The position numbers and the translations under genes are program-made. Below, in pieces: positions 34,226 through 43,049 of a stretch of 64,000 bases of DNA. The DNA comes from Curtobacterium sp. 9128 (GTDB lineage: Bacteria; Actinomycetota; Actinomycetes; Actinomycetales; Microbacteriaceae), in NCBI RefSeq assembly GCF_007673775.1, contig NZ_VEAF01000003.1, positions 434,001 through 498,000 on the forward strand, in the 5' to 3' direction. The number at the start of each line of letters is the position of its first letter. The first letter of the stretch is position 1. A model generated the notes under the pieces. The model did not search any database, was not told the DNA's origin, and saw only the letters and a program-made list of their open reading frames with translations.

Positions 34226-37200
34226 ATGGATCCGACAGCGGCCGCAAAGCCGGCAGGGTCAGTCATTTCGAGCGTATTCAAGCTCCTGCTGCCGAAGGTT
34301 GCGCCACACTTCCGATGTGCGCTATTCGTCGTCTCGCACGCGAAGGCGCAGGGCACGCAACTGAAAGTGCTGCAGCTTCGAAGAGCGCTAGCCGACGGGA
34401 AGATTCGTCGCCTGTTGAAGGCGAAGGACTCGAATTCTCGCGCTGAAGCAGGACGCCTTGTTGAACGCGTACAAACGAGGCGGCTTGCAGGAACCGAACA
34501 GGCTATCGATCTTCTGCGACTCATCGAGGCCGGGTACTTGAGTATCGCGTCTCCCGGGGAAGCCGTCGCTGGCCTGAGCGTCCAAATCGCCGAGGGCATG
34601 GACCGATTGAGCGATGGTCTGCGCAGTGCAGCAAGTGGGCCAGAGGCTTTTCTGTACCTCGCACGGCTCTTCATACCGCCGCTCGAGCAGGATGTACGAC
34701 GTTTGCGGGAGTTGCACGGCGGCGTTGTGGTTCGCATGGTGAACGAACTTGCAGAAGTGCATGACCGTCGCGTAGTTCTTGAAGCGTGGGCGGCTGAGAG
34801 ACCGGAATGGTACTCTCCGTCTCCTGCTATCGAGGGTTGGCTTGGGGAACTCGCACTCGAATCGGGTACCCGTCGCGCTGCACGTGTTTTTCTGGATTCC
34901 GCTCTCAGCCTTGGTGCCAGCCCAACTGCCTACTGGAAGGCGCGCCGAATCTCAGTCGTCGAGCTACCTCCGGAGGAACAAGAGACATACTTGTCGGACG
35001 TTATCGACGAACCAGTGATTCAGGGAATGCTGCTTCGAAGCACTCCGTCGGCCCGTCGTGAGCGACTCGCGACGTGGTCGGCCGACACTGCAATGCAGCG
35101 AGCGTTTAAGGCAGCGCTGCGAGTGCGCTCTTACCGAGACGAATCCGACTTCGATTCTGCTATCGAGGCGGGCCGGGAAGAATACCGGGAGCACTCCCAC
35201 TACGGAGCGGCGCTTGTTGCGGTCGAGTGCCTGCTCCGACGTGGCACCAGCGAAGGCGCCCTCCAACGTGGAGCTGACCTGAACGCCGCGGCCCAGATGG
35301 CGATCGAACTGCGAGATGCACGACGCAGGTGGCGCGCTTCAAGCAGCGACGCCGTCGCTCATGCAATGCGCGCAAACATTCTCCTTGCGAACGACGATCG
35401 AGCCTGGGCGCTGTCCCAAGTGGAGCCTGCAGGTGAGGCGAGCCGTGACGAGGCGGAGGCGCCGGTAGTTCGCAACATGAGCATCGTGCTCGTTGCAGAG
35501 CGTGGAGATGTTGCCACAGCTCTGGAGATGTGCAATGAATCGACCGACCGGGCAACGCGGCTACAGGTGGAGGCGCGCACAGCAGAACTTGCCCTCGATG
35601 ATCAGCGAGCGGCCGAGCTGTGGGCAGAAGCCATCGATGTCACAGAAGACTGGGACGAGAAGGCAAACCTTTGTTTCAGAGAAGCCTTACATGGGCGGGT
35701 GAACTCCTTCGTTCAACAGCTTCGAACTAACAACCCCGAAGTCGCGGATGAGATCGAACTCGTCGCGGCTCTCTACAGCGATGATCCGCGCGGTCTCTTC
35801 AATGCGGAACGGGAGTCACACCTCAACCCGCGGGTCGCTCATGCGCTTCAGCAGTACTACGCGTCGAGGGATCGGATAGACGAATTCATCGCCGTAGCCG
35901 AGCGGTCCGCGCGGCAATGGGGAAGCGCGGACGATATGCTTGTCGCTGCACGCGGCTACCTTCGCCTCGGTCGCCACTCAGAAGCTGCTGTTTCAGCCGC
36001 TAACGCTCGACTCGCTGGAGGCGGGTCGTGGGGTGGTATTTACGAGGCAATAACCGTTCAGATTGAAAGCGCGAGCGGCCAGGAGGATTGGGCCAACGCC
36101 ATTCAATTCGCCAGAGAGGCAGTACGCGCTCGTCCCGGCTCGTCACGCGCCCGATGGGCACTCATCCGACTCCATCTTTACGCGGGTGAGGATGATCTCG
36201 CGTTCGCGGCGTGGCAGGACGCGGAAAAGGCATTGGTGCCGTCCAATACCGCGGAAGCGACGGCCTGGCTGTATCTCTTTCGGCTCTATGGTTCCAAGAT
36301 GAGCAGCTTGCGCGAACTCCAGACCGTCGCACTTCGCTTCGAGGTTGACGAGCAGGTACGGACGCTGGCGATCGGCGCGCTGGTTCTTGCTCCAATCGAG
36401 GATGATCACGATTCGGTTGACGTTACCTCGCTCCTCAAGCATTTTCAGGAGGAGTTCCCGGACGCACCCGGCGCCACTTCTCTCCACGTAGATACTGATG
36501 ATCCAGCCGCGCTTCTAGATCGGCTCGACGAGTTGGCGGGCGGCCCCCGTGACACCAGTGCCATTGATGCCGGTCTTGCGAACGGAAGTGTGCCGATCGG
36601 CATTGCGAGCCAAGTAGCACGACGGTCCTACGCTGCAACCCTTATTCGCCTTAGGCAAAGCCCTCGCTTTGCCGTTGAACTGCATGACGTCGATGAGCGG
36701 GCGACCGTCGAAGCCCACATTCACCGCGCTGTTGTAATCGACACCTCCGCGCTGTTGACTCTGGCGACGATACCCCCGACCGCCGCCGAAGAAATCGCGG
36801 GGAGTTTCGTCCTGAAATCGGCGACGCAACAACTCGTCGACCTCAACAGTGCGGTACAGGATCTGAACGGCGATAGTGGTGGCACGTTCTTCCCGAGCAG
36901 TCACGCCCAGGGTCCGCGATTCGAGCTCGCAGACGCCTCGGTTCTTCTAGACCGGAGACAAATCGCCTCATCGATGCTTGACCGACTGCGGCTCACTAGC
37001 CGCCAGTCTTCGGGTGGCAGCGCGCAAGTGCTGCCTGAGGAAGCACGCGAACTAGCCGGGCCATGGACCGCGTCTATCGCGCTGGCAGCTAACGCGCACC
37101 TGCCGCTTTGGTGCGACGACGTGAGTGCTCGCCGCGTTGCGACCGCCGCGGGGGTACCCGCCTTCGGTACTCCTGCCGTGTTGGCGCACCTCCGGCGAAG

Positions 37201-37759
37201 TCGTTCGCTTAGTCCCGCAGAGGCGGACACCACAGAAGCGGCCCTTATTCATGGTTGGATGATCGGTATCGCTTTCGCGGACGCGCCCTACAAGCTGGCT
37301 CTGCAGCTCGATGAATTTGAGGCGAAGGGTGCCGCGTTTGCTATCCACCACAGTGACGGTAATGCAGTCGCGGAGAAAATCGCACTTGCCCTAGATGCGC
37401 TTGGACATCGGTGCGAGGATGCAGAAGCTGTGCAGCAGTGGACCCACCTCATGTCCGCCTATCTCGCTCGGATCTCCGAGTCCGGGGGGCACGCCCGTCG
37501 GAATGTCGCGCTATTCTTGACAGCGATACTCGGCTCTGAATGGATGTCCCCCTCCTCACTCCCGTTTGTACTCGCGGGAGCGCGAAGTGCTGTCGAAAGC
37601 GACTGGCGCAACGTGCTCGAAGAGGCGTTCCGAGCGCACTTCCGAAAGCTGGTCGACGTACTCGACTACGGCACAGCCGGACACTACGCGCGCTCGCTAG
37701 TAGCAGCGGTCAGCGAAGCAGATCGGCTCGTCATCGTAGGCGTCATCCTCGAACGTTGA
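34226..37759 (+). CDS. Large repeat protein with C-terminal PIN-like nuclease domain
   Basis: A 1177-residue soluble protein. Residues ~200-760 are helical repeats of TPR type (e.g. AFKAALRVRSYRDESDFDSAIEAG region, LNPRVAHALQQYYASRDRIDEF, LVAARGYLRLGRHSEAAVSA). Residues ~833-1000 look like a PIN ribonuclease domain: VVIDTSAL with D839, and LWCDDVSARRVATAAGVPAFGT with D964/D965. A helical tail of ~175 residues follows. Large TPR proteins carrying nuclease domains are common in defence islands. AGGGGGA precedes the ATG. Codon use is visibly less GC-rich than in neighbouring genes, suggesting acquisition. It stands alone. Confidence 0.75.
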   Translation: MDPTAAAKPAGSVISSVFKLLLPKVAPHFRCALFVVSHAKAQGTQLKVLQLRRALADGKIRRLLKAKDSNSRAEAGRLVERVQTRRLAGTEQAIDLLRLIEAGYLSIASPGEAVAGLSVQIAEGMDRLSDGLRSAASGPEAFLYLARLFIPPLEQDVRRLRELHGGVVVRMVNELAEVHDRRVVLEAWAAERPEWYSPSPAIEGWLGELALESGTRRAARVFLDSALSLGASPTAYWKARRISVVELPPEEQETYLSDVIDEPVIQGMLLRSTPSARRERLATWSADTAMQRAFKAALRVRSYRDESDFDSAIEAGREEYREHSHYGAALVAVECLLRRGTSEGALQRGADLNAAAQMAIELRDARRRWRASSSDAVAHAMRANILLANDDRAWALSQVEPAGEASRDEAEAPVVRNMSIVLVAERGDVATALEMCNESTDRATRLQVEARTAELALDDQRAAELWAEAIDVTEDWDEKANLCFREALHGRVNSFVQQLRTNNPEVADEIELVAALYSDDPRGLFNAERESHLNPRVAHALQQYYASRDRIDEFIAVAERSARQWGSADDMLVAARGYLRLGRHSEAAVSAANARLAGGGSWGGIYEAITVQIESASGQEDWANAIQFAREAVRARPGSSRARWALIRLHLYAGEDDLAFAAWQDAEKALVPSNTAEATAWLYLFRLYGSKMSSLRELQTVALRFEVDEQVRTLAIGALVLAPIEDDHDSVDVTSLLKHFQEEFPDAPGATSLHVDTDDPAALLDRLDELAGGPRDTSAIDAGLANGSVPIGIASQVARRSYAATLIRLRQSPRFAVELHDVDERATVEAHIHRAVVIDTSALLTLATIPPTAAEEIAGSFVLKSATQQLVDLNSAVQDLNGDSGGTFFPSSHAQGPRFELADASVLLDRRQIASSMLDRLRLTSRQSSGGSAQVLPEEARELAGPWTASIALAANAHLPLWCDDVSARRVATAAGVPAFGTPAVLAHLRRSRSLSPAEADTTEAALIHGWMIGIAFADAPYKLALQLDEFEAKGAAFAIHHSDGNAVAEKIALALDALGHRCEDAEAVQQWTHLMSAYLARISESGGHARRNVALFLTAILGSEWMSPSSLPFVLAGARSAVESDWRNVLEEAFRAHFRKLVDVLDYGTAGHYARSLVAAVSEADRLVIVGVILER

Positions 37760-37960
37760 GCGAAGCGTCCTCGCCACCGACAGTCGCAGGACCTCGCCGG
37801 TGGGCCCGGACACCAACCCCGTCCGCGTCGGCGTGCGCCAAGCGATCCGCCAAACCTCCGGCGCGTGCAATCCGTCATCTGACACCTCCAGCCGCAGTGG
37901 GATGAACACGGTTGGCACTGGGCCTGCCCGGCGGTCCACTTGCACACACTGGACGAGCAC
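37697..37960 (-). CDS. Possible small hypothetical protein or gene fragment
   Basis: An 87-residue frame from GTG at 37960, overlapping the 3' end of the converging TPR-PIN gene by 63 bases. The composition (VFIPLRLEVSDDGLHAPEVWRI, then TFEDDAYDDEP) looks more like protein than the other frames here. There is no ribosome site, and the frame stays open upstream only to a stop near 38011. It may be the remains of a longer gene. Low confidence. Confidence 0.3.
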   Translation of the reverse strand: MLVQCVQVDRRAGPVPTVFIPLRLEVSDDGLHAPEVWRIAWRTPTRTGLVSGPTGEVLRLSVARTLRSTFEDDAYDDEPICFADRCY

Positions 37961-38458
37961 ACTCGGGCGCGGCTGCGCGTCATGTGCCGGAGTGCCGTCG
38001 ACGAGGAGTCATAGCCCCGTAACCCAGTTGCGCGGGGAATCCCAGTTCTTAGGCGGCCTCGTTCGGGAGACAAGCTCTGGGCGGGCGCGACGAGCAGGAA
38101 GAGGAAGCAGATTGGCTTGCGGGCGAGCCTCTCGTGCCGCGCGACGCTGCGTTCAGGCGGGCCTAGCGGGACGCCACGGACGATGACGTGGCGAGGCGCT
38201 ACCAAACCATTGTGCCGCGTGCCCGTCGCCGGGCGAACCAGTCCGAAGTGCGACGCCTGGTAGTCCGCTCCAGGCACAAGCCTGCGACCTCGACCAAGGC
38301 AGCACCGTTCTGAACGCCGAGCGCCCATTCAGCCCGTGGAATGGATCCCCGATGCCCGTGGAACGCCCGCCAGTACTGGGATCCGCGATCCGCGCCATCA
38401 CTGGCATCCGCGAATAGACCGAACACTCCGCTGGTCCGGACCCCGCTACCGTTGACCC
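37961..38458. other. Intergenic stretch without a recognised gene
   Basis: About 500 bases between the possible gene fragment and the start at 38459. Frames are short and arginine-rich. No hairpin, tRNA or repeat was noticed. It closes the accessory region; the sequence to the right returns to uniformly high GC. Confidence 0.5.
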
Positions 38459-39613
38459 ATGGACGACGGGGGAGCGGCACCACCGCACGGCGACGACGTC
38501 GGCGAGTTCGTCGCGTGGGTGTTGACCCTGCGCTCGTGGAGCGCCGCCTGGGACGCGCTCCGCAAGCGGTCCGACGCGGGGGACTTCGCGTTCCTCGGCG
38601 ACGTGGTCGTCGAGGCGGAGCGACACCGCCCTTCTGACGGCGGGTACCTGCCCTCGAACCTCGGCAGCATCCACGACTTCGCCCGGGCGCTGCTGGCGAA
38701 GTCGCCGACCGGGAGCGCCGCGGTCGAGCTCACCCGTCTCGCATCGGTCGGTTCCGACGCGGCCCTCGCGCTGCAGGCCTCCCACGTCGCGAGTCAGCAG
38801 GCGCTGGACACCGCGGTACAGCTGTTCGTCGGCCCGGCCGAGAACGCCGCCGTGCACCGCCTCCGGGAACTCCTCGCGCAGGAACTCCTCCTCCGGAACC
38901 CGGAAGCGGCCTCCGACCCGGTCCTCACCGCGTGGTGGGCGTCCGACCGCCCAGCGGACCCGCTGCAGTGGTTGCCGCCGGTGCTCGCCGACTTCGAGCA
39001 CGATGCGGTGTTGCAGAAGTACGACCTGGGAGGGGGATCCTGCGCCATCCCCTTCGGGCCGTACTGCGACGCCACCGACAACGTGAGCGCGACGGAGCGA
39101 CCACATCGGGCGCTCGCGTGGCAACCGCAACCGGAGGACCCCGTCAGGACCGCTCGCCTCGCCGCGCCGTTCGACCCGTTCTGGAAGTCAGAGACCCGCA
39201 CCGTCCGTTTCGACACGCCCCTCGGCCCGGACGACGTCGCCGACGCACTGCTGTCGCTCGGTCTCGATGCGCTCGCCGGGATCGAACACGGGCCGCGGAT
39301 GTGGTGCGCGCAGCTGACCCCGCACGACGTCTGGGAGCAGATGTTCGCCGCGACGGCGAACGGCGGCGCCTACGGCAGCGGGGACGGCGCCGGCATCGCC
39401 CGTCTTGCCGCGGCGCAGGGCATGGCCGCGCTGATGGGCCTCCCCGCGGACGGCAGCTTCGAGGACGTCGTCGCAGCCGCGGACGCGTCCACCTGGTACC
39501 GGTTCGACGCGCAGTCCGACTGGTACGAGCAGGTCGCGTGGGACTCCGGTGTCGCCTGCCTGGCACCGGACCGTCGGCAGCTCGCGGTCGTCGCGGCGAC
39601 CGACACGGACTGA
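38459..39613 (+). CDS. DUF6183-like protein
   Basis: A 384-residue soluble protein. The C-terminal part matches my memory of DUF6183 proteins of actinobacteria: TANGGAYGSGDGAGIARLAA, WYRFDAQSDWYEQVAWDSGVACL and a final LAVVAATDTD. The N-terminal half is helical (FVAWVLTLRSWSAAWDALRKR). Function is unknown for the family. No ribosome site precedes the ATG and a TACCGT element lies 10 bases upstream, so it may be translated from a leaderless mRNA. A perfect hairpin follows. Confidence 0.65.
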   Translation: MDDGGAAPPHGDDVGEFVAWVLTLRSWSAAWDALRKRSDAGDFAFLGDVVVEAERHRPSDGGYLPSNLGSIHDFARALLAKSPTGSAAVELTRLASVGSDAALALQASHVASQQALDTAVQLFVGPAENAAVHRLRELLAQELLLRNPEAASDPVLTAWWASDRPADPLQWLPPVLADFEHDAVLQKYDLGGGSCAIPFGPYCDATDNVSATERPHRALAWQPQPEDPVRTARLAAPFDPFWKSETRTVRFDTPLGPDDVADALLSLGLDALAGIEHGPRMWCAQLTPHDVWEQMFAATANGGAYGSGDGAGIARLAAAQGMAALMGLPADGSFEDVVAAADASTWYRFDAQSDWYEQVAWDSGVACLAPDRRQLAVVAATDTD

Positions 39614-39645
39614 GCGGGCGAGCAACGCGCGACCCGGCGACACGT

Positions 39646-39689
39646 CGGACGGGAGGCTCGGTGCCAGCTGGCACCGAGCCTCCCGTCCG
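39646..39689. terminator. Perfect 44-base dyad, bidirectional terminator
   Basis: Self-complementary over its whole length (22-base arms beginning CGGACGGGAGGC). It lies between the convergent DUF6183-like gene and the GH4 gene. Related dyads occur at 47968-48029 and twice at 51742-51833. Confidence 0.85.
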
Positions 39690-39698
39690 TCAGGGGAC

Positions 39699-41057
39699 CT
39701 ACCTGGTGAGGACCGCCGCGACCTCGGGGATGCGGTCGACGTAGCCGCGCACCAGGTCGCGTGCGACGCTGACGCTGTCGACCAGCGGGTGCAGCGCGAA
39801 CGCCTTGAGCGCCTCGTCCTTCGAACCGGTCATCGCGGCCGCGATGGTGTGCCGCTCGACGGCCTTCACCTGGCTCATCAGGCCGATCTGGTGCAGGTCC
39901 GGCTGGTCGGTGGTCATCGGGTGGACGCCGTTCGCGTCGACCATCGTCGGGACCTCGACGACGGCGTCACGGGGGAGGCCCGCGATCGTGCCGTTGTTCC
40001 GGACGTTGAGGATCATCGTCTGGCGTTCGTTGCGGCTGATCGCGGCCATGACACCGAGCGCGACACCCGCGTAGCCCTGGTGCGCCGGGTCGGTCTCCCG
40101 CTCCTTCGGGTCGAGCGGCTCGTCCTGGGTGCCGCCCTTCGCCTCGGCCATGTACGACGCACTCCGGCGGGCCACCGTCTGCCGCCAGAGCTCGGCGACG
40201 CCGTCGCCCGCGGCGCTGGCACGGTCGTAGAACGCGGACTGGCTCTCGGCGAGGAAGTCACCGCGGGTCTTGCCCGAGTCGATGATGGACCGGACCGCGT
40301 CGCGGTTGAAGTAGTAGTAGAAGAGGTACTCGTTCGGGATCGCGCCGAGCGAGCGGATCCAGTCCAGCCCGAAGACGTGTCCTTCCTCCATCGCCCCGAG
40401 GCGCTCGTCGTCCGCCATCAGCTCCGGCAGGACGTCGCGGCCGTCGTACATGACGCGGCGCATCCAGCCCAGGTGGTTCAGGCCGACGTAGTCCATCTGC
40501 ACGCGGGTGTGGTCGAGCCCGAGCATCCCGGCGACGCGGCGGCCCAGGCCGGACGGGGTGTCGCAGATGCCGAGGACACGGTCACCCAGGACGCTCTGCA
40601 TCGCCTCGGTGATGATCCCGGCCGGGTTCGTGAAGTTCATGACGTAGGCGTTCGGGGCGAGGTCGCGGATGACCTTCGCGGCGTCGACCATGACCGGCAC
40701 GGTGCGGATGGCGTAGGCGAGGCCCCCGGGACCGGTGGTCTCCTGCCCGAGGACGTCCAGGTCGAGCGCGACGTGCTCGTCGCAGCGTCGACCCTCGAGA
40801 CCGCCGACCCGCAACGCGGCGAAGACGAAGTCGCTCCCCTCGACCGCGCGGTGCAGGTCGGTCGTGGGCTTCAGCACCGGGGCGTCGGGGAAGTCGGCGG
40901 CGAGCTCGGTGAGGATCGCGACCATGGCGTGGAGCCGGACCTCGTCGACGTCGTACAGCGCGACCTCGTCGACGCGCGGCGAGCCGCCGTCGCGGAGCAG
41001 GGCCTGGTAGACGTACGGCGTGCGGAACCCGCCGCCTCCGAGGATGCAGAGCTTCAT
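39699..41057 (-). CDS. GH4 family glycosidase (6-phospho-beta-glucosidase type)
   Basis: A 452-residue NAD+- and Mn2+-dependent glycosidase. It shows the Rossmann start CILGGGGFRTP, N144-P in NFTNPAG, metal ligands C165 (GICDTPSG) and H195 (GLNHLGW), and later EVPTMVDANG. GH4 enzymes cleave (often 6-phospho) glycosides by oxidation-elimination at C3. No PTS is present here; the neighbouring importer is an ABC type and a kinase is divergent, so the substrate may be a free or kinase-phosphorylated glycoside. It is translationally coupled to the DeoR gene (ATGA). Confidence 0.92.
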   Translation of the reverse strand: MKLCILGGGGFRTPYVYQALLRDGGSPRVDEVALYDVDEVRLHAMVAILTELAADFPDAPVLKPTTDLHRAVEGSDFVFAALRVGGLEGRRCDEHVALDLDVLGQETTGPGGLAYAIRTVPVMVDAAKVIRDLAPNAYVMNFTNPAGIITEAMQSVLGDRVLGICDTPSGLGRRVAGMLGLDHTRVQMDYVGLNHLGWMRRVMYDGRDVLPELMADDERLGAMEEGHVFGLDWIRSLGAIPNEYLFYYYFNRDAVRSIIDSGKTRGDFLAESQSAFYDRASAAGDGVAELWRQTVARRSASYMAEAKGGTQDEPLDPKERETDPAHQGYAGVALGVMAAISRNERQTMILNVRNNGTIAGLPRDAVVEVPTMVDANGVHPMTTDQPDLHQIGLMSQVKAVERHTIAAAMTGSKDEALKAFALHPLVDSVSVARDLVRGYVDRIPEVAAVLTR

Positions 41058-41830
41058 GTGATGATGACCTCTCCGCCGGCGGTCCGGCAGTGTGTGAGTG
41101 TTTCGTCGGGAGCGCCGGTCGTCGTGATCAGCGTGTCGACGTCGGAGAGAGAGCAGAGCTTCAGCGCTCCGCTCCCCGGGAACTTGGTCTCGGGTGCCAC
41201 CAGGACGATGTGCTCGGACGCGGCGATCATCGACTGCTTGATCGGTGCCTCGACCGCCATGTTGTCCACCACGTGCCCGTTCGCCCGGACGCCGGTGCAG
41301 GACAGGAACAGCAGGTCGGCGCTGACGTGTTCGAGCGAGGTCTCCGCGAGGGAGCCGACCAGCGTGCGGTAGTTGCGGCGGACGACGCCCCCCAACAGCA
41401 CCAGGCGCACGGTGTCGTCGTGCCGCAGCACGTCGAACACCGCGAGGTTCGAGGTGATCACGGTGACGTCGCGGCCGCGGAGCCGCTCGGCGATGAGCGG
41501 GGTGGTCGTCCCGATGTCCAGGATGACCACGTTGCCGTCCTGCACGAGCGCCGCCGCCTCGACCGCGATCCGCTGCTTGAGGTCGGAGTCGCTGGCGTCC
41601 CGGAACGGGAGCTCGATCGTCTCACCGTCCCCGCCCCCCGCCGTGGCGCGTGGCGCGAGCACGGCGCCGCCCCACGTCCGCACGAGCTCACCGTTGCGGT
41701 CGAGCATCTCGAGGTCGCGGCGGATCGTCGCCATGCTCACCGACAGTTCGTCGGCGAGCTCCTGCACGGACGCGGTGCCCGTCGACCGCAACGTCCGGAT
41801 GATGCGGTTCTGCCGCTCGGCCGAGATCAT
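41054..41830 (-). CDS. DeoR-family transcriptional regulator
   Basis: A 258-residue regulator with the DeoR winged helix at residues 1-57 (RQNRIIRTLRSTGTASVQELA, then SMATIRRDLEMLD) and the sugar-phosphate-sensing ISOCOT-like domain (VVILDIGTTTPLIAERL, VTVITSNLAVFDVL, LLFLSCTGV). Effectors are normally phosphorylated sugars. It is divergent from the PfkB kinase and importer genes and upstream of GH4, so it probably controls both. The ATG at 41830 is chosen by domain start; upstream frame is discarded. Confidence 0.9.
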   Translation of the reverse strand: MISAERQNRIIRTLRSTGTASVQELADELSVSMATIRRDLEMLDRNGELVRTWGGAVLAPRATAGGGDGETIELPFRDASDSDLKQRIAVEAAALVQDGNVVILDIGTTTPLIAERLRGRDVTVITSNLAVFDVLRHDDTVRLVLLGGVVRRNYRTLVGSLAETSLEHVSADLLFLSCTGVRANGHVVDNMAVEAPIKQSMIAASEHIVLVAPETKFPGSGALKLCSLSDVDTLITTTGAPDETLTHCRTAGGEVIIT

Positions 41831-42030
41831 GCGGCCACCGTACCCCACGTCTTCGCGCAAATCGAGCACAAATGAACAGCAGAAGGGTCGCAAAGATCAC
41901 ACTTAACAAAAATGGAGCAATCAAGTAACGTGCTCGGAACATCGATCGCGCAAGATCGCTCAGAGACGGCGGCCCGCACGCAAACTGCTCACACTTGCGC
42001 ATCGACGGTTCCGCGACGACGAGGAGACCC
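41831..42030. promoter_or_regulatory. Divergent promoter region of the GH4/DeoR and PfkB/ABC operons
   Basis: About 200 bases with a conspicuously AT-richer patch at 41865-41930. It holds the octamer TCGCGCAA twice (41853-41860, 41946-41953) and an inverted repeat GAGCA-N11-TGCTC (41915-41935). Any of these may be DeoR sites; none is decisive. Confidence 0.4.
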
Positions 42031-43017
42031 GTGACTGACCTGTCGGCACCACACGCCCCAGCGGCCCGCTCCGGTGCGCTGCTCTTCGCGGGTGACGTCT
42101 TCTGCGATCTCGTCTTCTCCGGTGTGCGTCTCCCCGAGGAGGGAGCCGAGGTCTTCAGCGACGGCTTCTCCATCACCCCGGGCGGGGTCGCGAACCGCGC
42201 GGTCGCCGCGGCGCGGGTCGGAGCGCCCACCATGCTGCTGAGCCGGCTCGGCGACGACCTGCTCGGGTCGCACATCCACGCCGAACTCGCCGCCGAACCG
42301 AACCTCGACACCACGCTCCTCGAGCGCGTGCCCGGTCACCAGAGCCCGGTGTCGGTCGCCCTGACCGGCCCGCACGACCGCAGCTTCGTCACCTACGAGG
42401 AGCACCTGCCCCCGCTGCGGGTGCCGAGCGACATCGGCGCGGTCGCCGCGACCCACGTCGGGATCGCCCGCCCGCTGCCCGACTGGGTGCGGCGGCTGCG
42501 CGACGGGGGCACGGTCGTCGTCGGCGGAGTCGGCTGGGACCACACGGGGGAGTGGTCACGCGACGTCGTCGACCGGCTGGACGAGATCGACGTCTTCGTC
42601 CCGAACGACGCGGAAGCGATGCGGTACACCCGCACCGACTCCGCGCTCGCCGCCGCCGAGGCGCTCGCCGAGCGTGTCCCGCTCGCCGTCGTGACGTGCG
42701 GCAAGGACGGCGTGGTGGCCGTCGACTCCGCCAACAGCCAGGTGATCAGCGTCGACAGCGTGCCCGTCGACGCCGTCGACCCGACGGGGGCCGGCGACGT
42801 GTTCGTCGCCACCTTCATGGCCGGGATGCACCACGGCTGGCCCCTGGAGGCCCGGCTGCGGTTCGCCACGCTGTGTGCGGCGATCGCGGTCACCGGCCTC
42901 GGCGGCGCAGCGAGCGCACCGGGTCCACAGCAGCTCCGCGACTTCGTCAGCGCCCGCCGGCCCGCCGGCGACTGGCGTCTCCTCGACGACCTGGCAGTCG
43001 CCAGGACGTCTGCATGA
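42031..43017 (+). CDS. PfkB-family carbohydrate kinase
   Basis: A 328-residue sugar kinase of the ribokinase/PfkB family. The N-terminal substrate motif is FSITPGGVANRAVAAARVG and the C-terminal ATP/catalytic motif is VDAVDPTGAGDVFVATF, with the catalytic Asp of GAGD. It phosphorylates a sugar or nucleoside taken up by the following importer. The start is GTG with GAGGAG four bases upstream. Its stop overlaps an in-frame ATG of the binding-protein gene. Confidence 0.92.
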   Translation: MTDLSAPHAPAARSGALLFAGDVFCDLVFSGVRLPEEGAEVFSDGFSITPGGVANRAVAAARVGAPTMLLSRLGDDLLGSHIHAELAAEPNLDTTLLERVPGHQSPVSVALTGPHDRSFVTYEEHLPPLRVPSDIGAVAATHVGIARPLPDWVRRLRDGGTVVVGGVGWDHTGEWSRDVVDRLDEIDVFVPNDAEAMRYTRTDSALAAAEALAERVPLAVVTCGKDGVVAVDSANSQVISVDSVPVDAVDPTGAGDVFVATFMAGMHHGWPLEARLRFATLCAAIAVTGLGGAASAPGPQQLRDFVSARRPAGDWRLLDDLAVARTSA

Positions 43018-43049
43018 CCTCACCGCACCCCTACCCGAACAGGATCATC

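Noticed and set aside
37684..38328. A 214-codon minus-strand frame between the TPR-PIN and DUF6183-like genes
   Set aside because: Arg/Ser/Cys-rich without motifs and in a different frame from the more protein-like 37697-37960 reading.
39549..41372. A 607-codon plus-strand frame opposite the GH4 gene
   Set aside because: Low-complexity His/Asp/Arg/Val composition typical of antisense frames; GH4 motifs are on the minus strand.
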